Source: Sphingomonadales bacterium (GTDB lineage Bacteria > Pseudomonadota > Alphaproteobacteria > Sphingomonadales > Sphingomonadaceae). Taken from it: 10,095 nucleotides of DNA. Position numbers and translations under genes: made by a program. Each line of letters opens with the position of its first letter. Position 1 is the stretch's first letter. Below, in pieces: positions 1-6,375 of this stretch. The notes under the pieces are model-generated. The model saw nothing but the letters and a program-made list of their open reading frames with translations. It was not told where the DNA came from and ran no database searches. The stretch spans positions 1-10,095 of the forward strand of contig JAAFIT010000053.1 of the NCBI GenBank assembly GCA_013298745.1, in the 5' to 3' direction.

Positions 1-292
1 GGCATGCAGCGCTGATACCTGTGTCGCCAACATCGATCGCGGTGGCCATCGCTGGCGGCTGCTTGCGACGCTGTCGAAGGATTTCGTCGATCGCAGCAGC
101 TTCGAGCCGGCGTGCGCCGCTGCCGATATCGTTATTGCCGACCGCCGCATGCCCCGCTGGTGCCAGCCGCGCTGGCTCGTCTTCGATCGGCGTACGTTAG
201 GCGAAAGCGGGGCCGTGGCGGTCTGGCTGACGGATCCGAAAGTGCAAAGCACCAACACGGGGATTGGCGACCATCCCTGGCGGCCGCAGTAA
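1..292 (+). CDS. comEC: ComEC/Rec2-type DNA internalisation protein, C-terminal end (partial at 5')
   Basis: Only the last 96 codons are present, in the frame starting at base 2 and ending with TAA at 290-292; the start lies outside the window. ComEC is the inner-membrane channel that brings single-stranded DNA into the cell in natural transformation. The visible tail follows the membrane part and metallo-beta-lactamase-like domain of the family. It contains a Cys-rich opening (ACSADTCVANIDRGGHRWRL), then ADIVIADRRMPRWCQPRWL and a closing GDHPW, a pattern I recall at the C-terminus of sphingomonad ComEC proteins. This is recognition from memory, with no catalytic motif in the visible part. 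It is the only plus-strand gene and converges on the DUF4010 gene, with 11 bases between the stop codons. ComEC is usually found near lexA in these bacteria, which supports the call. Confidence 0.8.
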   Translation, partial: ACSADTCVANIDRGGHRWRLLATLSKDFVDRSSFEPACAAADIVIADRRMPRWCQPRWLVFDRRTLGESGAVAVWLTDPKVQSTNTGIGDHPWRPQ

Positions 293-303
293 ATAGGCTC
301 CGG

Positions 304-1551
304 TCAAAGCAGCATCGCTGCCGTCCATGCCGCCAGCATCGAAAGGCCCACGCCAGCGCCGATACGCAATGCGTAACCTGGTCCACCCGTGCCGAACGCC
401 ATGCTGACTTTCATCGTGGCATTGGCCGTCATCGCGGCGAGCACCGGAACCACCGCGGCGTCGGGCGTCAGTCGCCCGGACGCCACCAGCGCTGCCACTG
501 ACATTGCTGCGGCATGGGTATCGAGAATACCCCCCAGTGCTGCCCCGATCGTCAGGCCCGCACCACCAAACAGCGGCTGAACCGTGGCCGTCAGCAACAA
601 GATCCCCGCCATGCCCACGACCATCAGCAATGCCGATTTGAGGTTGAAGGCGCCGCTTGCGCTATCGACACTGCCATTCGGTTCAACTTTTGCAGCGGCA
701 GTGGCGGCTCGCCAGCCATAGAGGCCGCCATAGACTGCAATCACCGCGCCGCCAGCAAGCAGGGGCCAGGCAAGTGCAACAAGCGTCGGCTTGCTGACCG
801 CCGCGAGAACGATGCCCATCTGGATGAAGGTGGCGAGGCTTGACAGCGTGGCACCGGCGATGGCGCCGGGTAGGGCCGCCGCGCTGGCTTTCGCCCGCCC
901 GCCCATCGCCCCGATGGTGGCGACGCTCGAAACAAAGCCTGAAGCAAGCCCGGCGACCGCCAGACCGTAGCGCGGCCCCAGCGCCCGCACCGCGACATGC
1001 CCGGCAGCACCGATCGACAGCACCAGCAGCGCAACGAGCCCGAGCATGTGCGGGTTGATGGCGTTGTTCGGCCCCATGCCGCGATCCGGCAACAGCGGCC
1101 AGACGACGACACCGACAATCGCGATAACGAGGCCATCGCTGACTTCCTCGTTGGTCAGCGTGCCGTTGACGAAGCGGTGGAGCGCCGGTTTGGCAGCAAG
1201 CAGGACAGCGACGATGACGCCGAGCATGGCGGAGGACAGGCGATCGACCATGGCAAGGGCGCCGAGCATGGGTGTGAGGACCAGAGCGATTTCGCTGGTC
1301 AGCCCCGGATCATCGGCGCGGCTGCGGCGATAGGCCAGCGCCGCAAGGCCGCCGACAGCGGCAATGGCAAGCGCGGCGAGCACCGGACCACCGAGGCGCA
1401 TCGCCGCTGCACCGAAAATCGCGGCAATGGCGTGCGTGCGGATTCCGGCCGGGCGGCGATCCGGCCCGCTGCCCTTGCTGCGCTCGCGTTCCAGCCCGAT
1501 CAGCAGGCCGATGGCAAGTGCGACCGCCCAATCGATAACAATAGCGTTCAT
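304..1551 (-). CDS. MgtC/SapB family membrane protein with DUF4010 domain
   Basis: A 415-residue, very hydrophobic protein with roughly ten or more predicted membrane segments. The N-terminal MgtC/SapB-like part (about 5-125) carries the family signature GLLIGLERER at 15-24 followed by GIRTH at 36-40. The C-terminal half (about 170-400) fits DUF4010, with small-residue-rich helices and GLASGFVSSVATIGAMG near 201-217. MgtC relatives are linked to magnesium limitation and intracellular survival, but the MgtC-DUF4010 fusion has no assigned substrate or reaction, so I give no function beyond an inner-membrane protein. Length is usual for this architecture. ATG at 1549-1551 is the natural start because the signature follows at once; no good Shine-Dalgarno sequence precedes it. 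It lies 45 bases after the M28 peptidase gene on the same strand and may be co-transcribed with it. Confidence 0.88.
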   Translation of the reverse strand: MNAIVIDWAVALAIGLLIGLERERSKGSGPDRRPAGIRTHAIAAIFGAAAMRLGGPVLAALAIAAVGGLAALAYRRSRADDPGLTSEIALVLTPMLGALAMVDRLSSAMLGVIVAVLLAAKPALHRFVNGTLTNEEVSDGLVIAIVGVVVWPLLPDRGMGPNNAINPHMLGLVALLVLSIGAAGHVAVRALGPRYGLAVAGLASGFVSSVATIGAMGGRAKASAAALPGAIAGATLSSLATFIQMGIVLAAVSKPTLVALAWPLLAGGAVIAVYGGLYGWRAATAAAKVEPNGSVDSASGAFNLKSALLMVVGMAGILLLTATVQPLFGGAGLTIGAALGGILDTHAAAMSVAALVASGRLTPDAAVVPVLAAMTANATMKVSMAFGTGGPGYALRIGAGVGLSMLAAWTAAMLL

Positions 1552-1566
1552 GCGGTGGCTGTGCGC

Positions 1567-1581
1567 CTGAACACCGTTCAG
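1567..1581. repeat. Perfect 6-bp inverted repeat between the M28 and DUF4010 genes
   Basis: CTGAAC-ACC-GTTCAG forms a perfect dyad with a 3-base centre. It lies in the 45-base gap between the end of the M28 gene (1597) and the start of the DUF4010 gene (1551), on the 5' side of the latter. There is no following T-run on either strand, so it is a poor intrinsic terminator. It could be a small operator or chance. It is not an alphaproteobacterial LexA box, because its GAAC and GTTC half-sites are inverted and three bases apart. Confidence 0.4.
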
Positions 1582-1596
1582 AGCAAGGATTCGGCG

Positions 1597-3120
1597 TTAC
1601 GGTGCGGGCACCAGTTTCGGTGTCGTCTCCGCTCTGGCAACATCATTGACCAGGCGTGCGAAGAAATCATTGAAGTCCTTGGCTGCCGTGAAATCAATGG
1701 GTTGGGTGATGTCGTCCTGCGGTTTGTGGTAGCGGGTGCGATACCAGTTGCGAAACTTGGCCTCTTCCTTGCTGCCATTGTCATAGCCGAACATGAAGGC
1801 GACTGCCGGGATGCCGGCGCCAAGGAAGGACGCGGCATCGGTGCGGCGGATCATGCCGCGTTCGGGCTCCAGATCGGGCCGCACCTCGATATCCATTGCC
1901 GTTGCGACGCGTTCGACATTGGCCTTGAGACTGCTTTTGTCGGATCCGATGAGAGTCAGGATCTTCAACGGAAACAACGGCCGAATGGCATCGAGCGTGA
2001 TGTTGGCGATCATGTCGGCCTTCGGTACGGTCGGATGATCGACGAACCAGCGCGACCCGAGAAGGCCTTTTTCCTCGCCCGTGAATACGGCGAAAAGGAC
2101 AGGCCTGGGATAGCCTTTGCCCGCCCGCATCTCGGCCAGGCGAACGAGTGTCGCGACATAGGCCGCATCATCGAATGCGCCGTTATAGAGACTGTCGCCG
2201 TTGACCGGCGCGCCAATGCCATAACCATCGATATGCGCGTCGATAACGACGATCTGCTGCGCCAGTGCCGGATCGGTGCCCGGCAGGAGGGCGAGCACAT
2301 TTTCGCTGCTGAAATCGCGCGTCGAGGTCGTGAGCTCGGCCTTGAGCCGCTGCGGCAGATCGAAGCCCGGCAGGGGCCGTGCCGCAATGGCATCTGAAAG
2401 GATCTGCCCCGCATCATGTCCGCTTCCGGCGAGCAATGTTGCTAGCGCATCAGGGTTGAGCCGCATGACCGGAATCGCCGCGGCTGTTGGCGCGGAGGGT
2501 GCCTTGCTGTTGCGCAGCGTGATGGAGCGGGCATAGGCCGCCGGCCAGCGAGGCGGTTCAACGGTGAAGCCAACATCGTCGATGATGATGATACCGGCCG
2601 CCCCAGCAGAAGTTGCGGCAGCGATGCGGGCATCGTCGCTGCCCATCCCCTTGCGACGAGCACCGAAACACAGCACGTTTTTGCCGGCGACATCGGCAGC
2701 AATGTCGCCCTGGCCACAATAGCCGCGAAACACGATCGCCGCATTGATCTGGTCAGGAAGTTCTGCCGTCGCACGGATGCTGATATCGTTAAGGAAGCGC
2801 AGCGGTTTCGACTGATTGCTGGTAACCACCTCGAAGTGCGTGCCGGAACTTTCCACCCGCACCTCGTGCATGGGAACCGTCTGGAGCCAGCCACCGGCAT
2901 CGCCCAGTGGTTTCAGACCGGCGGCCTTGAAGCGCTCGGCGACCATTTCGGCTGCCCGGCGATGTTCGGGCGATCCGGTATCGCGGCCGCGCATCGCGTC
3001 GCTCGAAAGCAACGCAATCACGTCCCACCAGGCCCGGGTGTCGCTGTCCTTTGGCGCTGCGGCGAGCGGGGTTGTGGCCAACAGTGCGGCAATTATTCCG
3101 GCCTTCAATCGATGCGCCAC
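1597..3120 (-). CDS. Secreted M28-family zinc metallopeptidase with PA domain
   Basis: A 507-residue protein with a Sec signal peptide (basic start MAHRLK, hydrophobic core, probable cleavage after PLAAA near residue 22), so it should act in the periplasm or outside the cell. A protease-associated (PA) domain appears to occupy about 120-250. The peptidase domain (about 270-490) holds the full M28 metal and catalytic set: H296 and D298 in DAHIDG, D317 in GAFDDAA, E349-E350 in FTGEEKG, D377 in NITLDA and H465 in YHKPQDD. Family members are usually aminopeptidases or carboxypeptidases binding two zinc ions; the substrate here cannot be told. The start is GTG at 3118-3120: AGGGGG lies 6 bases upstream (3127-3132) and an in-frame stop occurs a little further up, so no earlier start is possible. 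It follows lexA after 83 bases on the same strand. Confidence 0.92.
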   Translation of the reverse strand: MAHRLKAGIIAALLATTPLAAAPKDSDTRAWWDVIALLSSDAMRGRDTGSPEHRRAAEMVAERFKAAGLKPLGDAGGWLQTVPMHEVRVESSGTHFEVVTSNQSKPLRFLNDISIRATAELPDQINAAIVFRGYCGQGDIAADVAGKNVLCFGARRKGMGSDDARIAAATSAGAAGIIIIDDVGFTVEPPRWPAAYARSITLRNSKAPSAPTAAAIPVMRLNPDALATLLAGSGHDAGQILSDAIAARPLPGFDLPQRLKAELTTSTRDFSSENVLALLPGTDPALAQQIVVIDAHIDGYGIGAPVNGDSLYNGAFDDAAYVATLVRLAEMRAGKGYPRPVLFAVFTGEEKGLLGSRWFVDHPTVPKADMIANITLDAIRPLFPLKILTLIGSDKSSLKANVERVATAMDIEVRPDLEPERGMIRRTDAASFLGAGIPAVAFMFGYDNGSKEEAKFRNWYRTRYHKPQDDITQPIDFTAAKDFNDFFARLVNDVARAETTPKLVPAP

Positions 3121-3131
3121 CCTTTGCCCCC

Positions 3132-3178
3132 TGACAGTTCGCTTTCATCTGCTCGGGAAAGAGTAGGCGAAGCTGTCA
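3132..3178. repeat. Imperfect 11-bp inverted repeat in the lexA-M28 gap
   Basis: TGACAGTTCGC at 3132-3142 pairs with GCGAAGCTGTCA at 3167-3178, giving 11 base pairs with one bulged G at 3172. Inside the 24-base loop, TTTC (3143-3146) can pair with GAAA (3157-3160), so the structure may extend inward. The arm on the M28 side abuts the AGGGGG ribosome binding site of the peptidase gene (3127-3132). No T-run follows on either strand, so a standard intrinsic terminator for lexA is unlikely. It may be an operator, an mRNA structure affecting M28 translation, or chance. I see no strong promoter in this 83-base gap. Confidence 0.4.
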
Positions 3179-3203
3179 CGGCGCAGCAAGCAGCGCCAGA
3201 AGG

Positions 3204-3887
3204 TCAGTGATAGCGGCGCAGCAGCCCGGCAAGCTTGCCCTGCACGCGCACCCGTTCCGGCGGGTAGCGCTGCGGCTCATAAGCGGCATTGGCCGGATCG
3301 AGACGGATGATGCCCTTTTCGCGGCGCAGATACTTCAACGTCGCCTCGGCATCGTCGATCAGCGCCACGACGATATCGCCGTCGCGGGCATCCTCGCAGC
3401 GACGGATGAGAGCATAGTCGCCATCGAAAATCCCGGCGTCGATCATCGAATCGCCGGACACTTCCAATGCGTAGTGATCGCCGGGCCCGAGCAAGGCCGC
3501 CGGCACCGACAGCGATCGATCGCTCTCCAGCGCCTCGACCGGCAAACCGGCAGCGATGCGGCCGTGCAGCGGCACCACGACCGTGTCGTTGGCAGCGATC
3601 ATCGCCTGTACCGGCGGACGCGGCGCCGGAGCCGGTGGCACGAGTTTCAGCGCTGGTCGGGCAGGGCGCAGCGCCTCGGGCATCTGCAGCACTTCGAGTG
3701 CGCGGGCGCGGTTCGGCAGGCGACGAATGAAGCGGCGTTCCTCGAGGGCGTTGATCAGGCGATGCACCCCTGATTTGGAGCGCAATTGCAGCGCATCCTT
3801 CATTTCCTCGAACGATGGCGACACACCGTCAGTTTGCAGCCGCTGATCAATGAAAGCCAGCAGTTCCTGTTGCTTGCGCGTCAGCAT
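3204..3887 (-). CDS. lexA: SOS-response repressor LexA
   Basis: LexA represses DNA-damage-response genes and cleaves itself when stimulated by RecA filaments on single-stranded DNA. The 227-residue protein has the family layout. The winged-helix DNA-binding domain (about 1-66) begins [10 protein letters not shown] and contains [10 protein letters not shown] and [12 protein letters not shown] Pro/Ala-rich linker (about 70-98) follows, then the S24 peptidase domain with the Ala113-Gly114 cleavage site ([11 protein letters not shown]), Ser147 in SGDSM and Lys185 in EATLKYL as the Ser-Lys dyad. Two ATG codons lie in tandem (3888-3890 and 3885-3887). I chose the second because AGGAG (3894-3898) is then 6 rather than 3 bases away and because family members begin MLTRKQ. 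It lies just after moeA but has its own promoter and LexA operators, so it is probably autoregulated. Confidence 0.97.
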   Translation of the reverse strand: MLTRKQQELLAFIDQRLQTDGVSPSFEEMKDALQLRSKSGVHRLINALEERRFIRRLPNRARALEVLQMPEALRPARPALKLVPPAPAPRPPVQAMIAANDTVVVPLHGRIAAGLPVEALESDRSLSVPAALLGPGDHYALEVSGDSMIDAGIFDGDYALIRRCEDARDGDIVVALIDDAEATLKYLRREKGIIRLDPANAAYEPQRYPPERVRVQGKLAGLLRRYH

Positions 3888-3893
3888 CATCGT

Positions 3894-3898
3894 CTCCT
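3894..3898 (-). promoter_or_regulatory. Ribosome binding site deciding the lexA start
   Basis: AGGAG on the minus strand lies 6 bases before the ATG at 3885-3887 and only 3 bases before the overlapping upstream ATG at 3888-3890. The normal spacing favours the downstream ATG, giving a 227-residue LexA rather than 228. Confidence 0.75.
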
Positions 3899-3903
3899 GT
3901 GAG

Positions 3904-3918
3904 GAACACAGGAAGAAC
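3904..3918 (-). promoter_or_regulatory. LexA operator, perfect GTTC-N7-GTTC direct repeat
   Basis: The minus strand reads GTTCTTCCTGTGTTC, an exact match to the alphaproteobacterial LexA box (two direct GTTC half-sites with 7 bases between). It lies in the gap between the moeA stop and the lexA start, and its first base is the last base of the proposed -10 box, so bound LexA would cover the start of transcription. My visual scan found no other perfect GTTC-N7-GTTC or GAAC-N7-GAAC in the window. Confidence 0.88.
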
Positions 3919-3946
3919 GTTTAGGAAACAGGTGAGAACATGTCAA
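3918..3946 (-). promoter_or_regulatory. Probable sigma-70 promoter of lexA inside the moeA 3' end
   Basis: On the minus strand a perfect -35 hexamer TTGACA (3941-3946) is separated by exactly 17 bases from TAAACG (3918-3923), a moderate -10 box. The -35 box falls within the codons for Ala-Leu-Asp near the end of MoeA, and the first three bases of the -10 box are the moeA TAA stop codon. Placement, spacing and overlap with LexA half-sites all fit an autoregulated lexA promoter. The transcription start itself is inferred. Confidence 0.75.
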
Positions 3947-5117
3947 GCGCGATACAGCGCACGATGTCGCCCGCCGCAGCCGGTGGCGCATCGATCTCGC
4001 GCACGATCAACAGGTCAGCCGACGCAAGCACACCGAGCCGCGCCGAATCCTGCGAGGCAAAGGCCAGCGCGCCTTCCGGCGTGCGCCGGGCGCGCAGATG
4101 ATCGCGGCGGTTGCCATTGCCGGGCAGCGGCGCGGCCAGCGGCAGCATTTGTTCGGGCAGATTGGCGTTTCGGCCACCGAGGCGCGCAATCAGCGGCACG
4201 GCGAACAGCAAGGCGCACACATAGGCCGAAACCGGATTGCCAGGCAGACCGATCACGCGCGCCGCGCCTAGCCTGCCGGCGAGCATCGGCTTGCCCGGCC
4301 GCATGGCGATCTTCCAGAAATCGATATCGGCGCCAAGATCGCGTAGCACCGGGACGACGAGATCATGATCGCCGACCGAAGCGCCGCCAATGGTGATGAT
4401 GATATCGGCGTCGGCGGATTGCAGTGCGGACGCAAGCGCCTCGCGCCGGTCCGGAATGATGCCGGGGTCGTGCACGACCGCACCTGCTGATGCGAACAGT
4501 GCCGCGAGCATTGCCGGATTGCTGCTGATGATCTGGTCCGGCCCCGGTGTCGCACCAGGCGGCACCAGTTCGTCACCGGTGGCGATCAGACAGACGCGGG
4601 GGCGGCGGACCACGTCGACCGCGGCATGGCCTGAGGCAGCCAGCAAGCCGAGGCGTGGCGGTGTCAACTGATCGCCGGCGTGCAGCAATGGCGCACCCGC
4701 GGCAAAATCCTGCCCGGCGACGCGGACATGGGCACCCAATTGCGGCGGGCCTTCGCCGGTTAGGGAGGCCACCTCGCCAACTCGGGCAATTTCTTCCTGA
4801 ACCACGATCGTATCGGCGCCCGCTGGCAGTGGTGCGCCGGTGAAGATCCGCACAGCAGTCCCGGCTTCGACAACACCGCCAAAACCGCGACCCGCTGCCG
4901 ATTCTCCGATGACTCGCCAGGGCCCCGGCAGATCGGCATAACGAACCGCATAGCCATCCATTGCGCTTGCAGAAAAAGGGGGCTGGGTCAGCCGCGCCGC
5001 AACATCGGCAGCGAGAATGCGGCCATGCGCGGCGCTGAGATCGACGATTTCGCTGTCCAGCACCTTTGCGCCATCCAGCAGTTGCGCCAGCGCCGTATCG
5101 ACCGGCAGCAGTGCCAT
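3921..5117 (-). CDS. moeA: Molybdopterin molybdenumtransferase MoeA
   Basis: MoeA inserts molybdate into adenylylated molybdopterin, the last general step of molybdenum-cofactor synthesis, in the cytoplasm. The 398-residue protein is of normal length. The N-terminal MoeA domain (about 1-170) has PPFSASAMDGYAVR at 46-59 and IFTGAPLPAGAD at 91-102. The MoCF-binding domain (about 172-312) has ATGDEL at 179-184, SSNPAML at 198-204, GGASVGDHD at 244-252, WKIAMRPGKP at 268-277 and GLPGNPVSA at 290-298. A C-terminal beta domain follows (about 325-395). The Asp often seen before SAMDGY is Ser here. I start it at the ATG whose first base is 5117, which overlaps the moaC stop by one base (TGATG). An ATG six codons upstream (5133-5135) is possible but has no better ribosome site. 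The last codons also carry the lexA promoter. Confidence 0.95.
   Translation of the reverse strand: MALLPVDTALAQLLDGAKVLDSEIVDLSAAHGRILAADVAARLTQPPFSASAMDGYAVRYADLPGPWRVIGESAAGRGFGGVVEAGTAVRIFTGAPLPAGADTIVVQEEIARVGEVASLTGEGPPQLGAHVRVAGQDFAAGAPLLHAGDQLTPPRLGLLAASGHAAVDVVRRPRVCLIATGDELVPPGATPGPDQIISSNPAMLAALFASAGAVVHDPGIIPDRREALASALQSADADIIITIGGASVGDHDLVVPVLRDLGADIDFWKIAMRPGKPMLAGRLGAARVIGLPGNPVSAYVCALLFAVPLIARLGGRNANLPEQMLPLAAPLPGNGNRRDHLRARRTPEGALAFASQDSARLGVLASADLLIVREIDAPPAAAGDIVRCIALDMFSPVS
3925..3939 (-). promoter_or_regulatory. Second, imperfect LexA operator in the promoter spacer
   Basis: The minus strand reads GTTCTCACCTGTTTC, which is GTTC-N7-TTTC, one base off the LexA box. It lies between the -35 and -10 hexamers of the proposed lexA promoter. 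A GTTT half-site at 3926-3929 also has the right 7-base gap to the first half of the perfect box. Half-sites therefore begin at 3936, 3926, 3915 and 3904, at intervals of 10, 11 and 11 bases, on one face of the helix. Actual binding is inferred. Confidence 0.5.
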
Positions 5118-5587
5118 CAGGCCGGCGCCCGCCATTCGCCCGAGCGGCCACCGGATTTGCGGAGCAGCCGCACGCCCGAAATCACCATGCCGCGGTCGCT
5201 CGCCTTGGCCATGTCATAGATTGTCAGCAACGCGACGGAAGTTGCTGTGAGGGCTTCCATTTCAACGCCGGTGCCATGCGTTGTCACCACAGTGCTGGTG
5301 ACGCGGATGCCGGTTGTCTCGATGGCCAGATCGACGGTTACGGCATCGATCGGCAGCGGATGGCATAGCGGAATCAGGTCCGCTGTACGCTTGGCGGCCA
5401 TGATGCCGGCAATGCGCGCGGTGGCGATGACATCGCCCTTGGCCATGGCGTTGGATGCAATGGCTGCGAGTGTTGGCGCGGCGATGGTAATGAAGCCCTC
5501 GGTTACCGCTTCACGCCGTGTGGCGGGTTTGGCAGAAATATCGACCATGCGCGCGGCGCCCTGGTCATCGACATGCGTCAGCGTCAT
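5117..5587 (-). CDS. moaC: Cyclic pyranopterin monophosphate synthase MoaC
   Basis: MoaC converts the product of MoaA (3',8-cyclo-GTP) into cyclic pyranopterin monophosphate, an early step of molybdenum-cofactor synthesis. The 156-residue protein matches the family in length and motifs: [14 protein letters not shown] at 49-62, [15 protein letters not shown] at 66-80, [20 protein letters not shown] at 105-124, then [10 protein letters not shown]. The residues equivalent to the E. coli catalytic set are present as Lys50, Asp125 and Lys128. Its ATG overlaps the trpC stop (ATGA, 5584-5587) and its TGA overlaps the moeA start, so translation is probably coupled on both sides. No moaA, moaE or moaD is seen in the window. 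Confidence 0.96.
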   Translation of the reverse strand: MTLTHVDDQGAARMVDISAKPATRREAVTEGFITIAAPTLAAIASNAMAKGDVIATARIAGIMAAKRTADLIPLCHPLPIDAVTVDLAIETTGIRVTSTVVTTHGTGVEMEALTATSVALLTIYDMAKASDRGMVISGVRLLRKSGGRSGEWRAPA

Positions 5588-6375
5588 GCCGGTAATCCAA
5601 GCAAGTCGCGTGTCGCCCGCGTCACATCGGCCTGGCGCATCAGCGATTCCCCGACAAGGAAGCAGGTGATACCAACGGCCGCGAGCCGATCGAGATCATC
5701 GGGGCCTGACAGGCCGCTTTCCGCCACCAGCGTGCGGCCCTGCGTGTCGGACAGGTCAAAACTCGTCTGAAGATCGACCGTCAAGGTCTTGAGATTTCTA
5801 TTATTGATGCCGAGTAGCGGCGTCTTCAGCTTGAGCGCCCGGTCGCGCTCTTCGGCGTTGTGGACTTCGACGAGCACATCGAGGTCATGGGCAATAGCGA
5901 CAGATTCGAGTTCGAGCGCCTGGGCATCGGAAAGCGCTGCCATGATGAGCAGGATCGCATCGGCATTGATGGCGCGGGCTTCGATGACCTGCCAGGGATC
6001 GACAATGAAATCCTTGCGGATGACGGGCAAGTTGCAAGCGGCGCGGGCCGATGTGAGGAAGGCGTCGCCGCCCAAGAACCAGCGGTCCTCGGTCAGCACC
6101 GAAAGACAGGTGGCGCCGCCCTCGGCATAGGCTCGCGCCAGGGTTTCAGGAACGAAATCAGCCCGAATCAAGCCTTTGGAGGGGCTGGCTTTCTTGATTT
6201 CGGCGATCAAGGCATGGCGGCCAGCAGCCTGTGTCGCATGGATGGCGGCGATGAAACCGCGCACCGGATCGGCAGCTGCAGCGGCGGCTTCGAGATCAGC
6301 CAGGCTGCGCTCGCGCCGCGCGGCGGCAATACGTTCGCGTTTGTAGGCGACGATTTCGGCAAGGGTATCGCTCAT
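5584..6375 (-). CDS. trpC: Indole-3-glycerol phosphate synthase TrpC
   Basis: This enzyme closes the indole ring, turning carboxyphenylamino-deoxyribulose phosphate into indole-3-glycerol phosphate with loss of CO2 and water. The 263-residue single-domain (beta/alpha)8 barrel has the active-site set: Glu59 and Lys61 in [12 protein letters not shown], Lys121 in VIRKDF, Glu170 in [20 protein letters not shown] at 189-202 and Glu219 in VAESG. There is no fused phosphoribosylanthranilate isomerase (TrpF) domain, and trpF is not in the window. The ATG overlaps the trpD stop (ATGA, 6372-6375), with TGGAG about 9 bases upstream inside trpD. The stop overlaps the moaC start in the same way. Confidence 0.97.
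   Translation of the reverse strand: MSDTLAEIVAYKRERIAAARRERSLADLEAAAAAADPVRGFIAAIHATQAAGRHALIAEIKKASPSKGLIRADFVPETLARAYAEGGATCLSVLTEDRWFLGGDAFLTSARAACNLPVIRKDFIVDPWQVIEARAINADAILLIMAALSDAQALELESVAIAHDLDVLVEVHNAEERDRALKLKTPLLGINNRNLKTLTVDLQTSFDLSDTQGRTLVAESGLSGPDDLDRLAAVGITCFLVGESLMRQADVTRATRDLLGLPA

Noticed and set aside
309..321. GCAGC-ATC-GCTGC hairpin as a terminator for comEC
   Set aside because: The stem is only 5 bp, it has no T-run, and it lies within the last codons of the DUF4010 gene, where GC-rich codons readily produce such pairs.
997..2397. Long plus-strand open frame (466 codons) lying antisense to the DUF4010 and M28 genes
   Set aside because: It crosses two well-supported minus-strand genes and the gap between them, has no recognisable motif, is rich in Arg, Asp and His as expected of a high-GC reverse-frame shadow, and has no supporting ribosome site.
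3131..3203. A promoter for the M28 gene in the gap after lexA (TTGCTG ... TACTCT on the minus strand)
   Set aside because: Both hexamers match the consensus at only about half of their positions; not enough to annotate.
5118..5135. A six-residue N-terminal extension of MoeA from the ATG at 5133-5135
   Set aside because: Family-like sequence starts at MALLPV, the TGATG overlap with moaC is a common coupling arrangement, and the upstream ATG has no better ribosome site. It remains possible.
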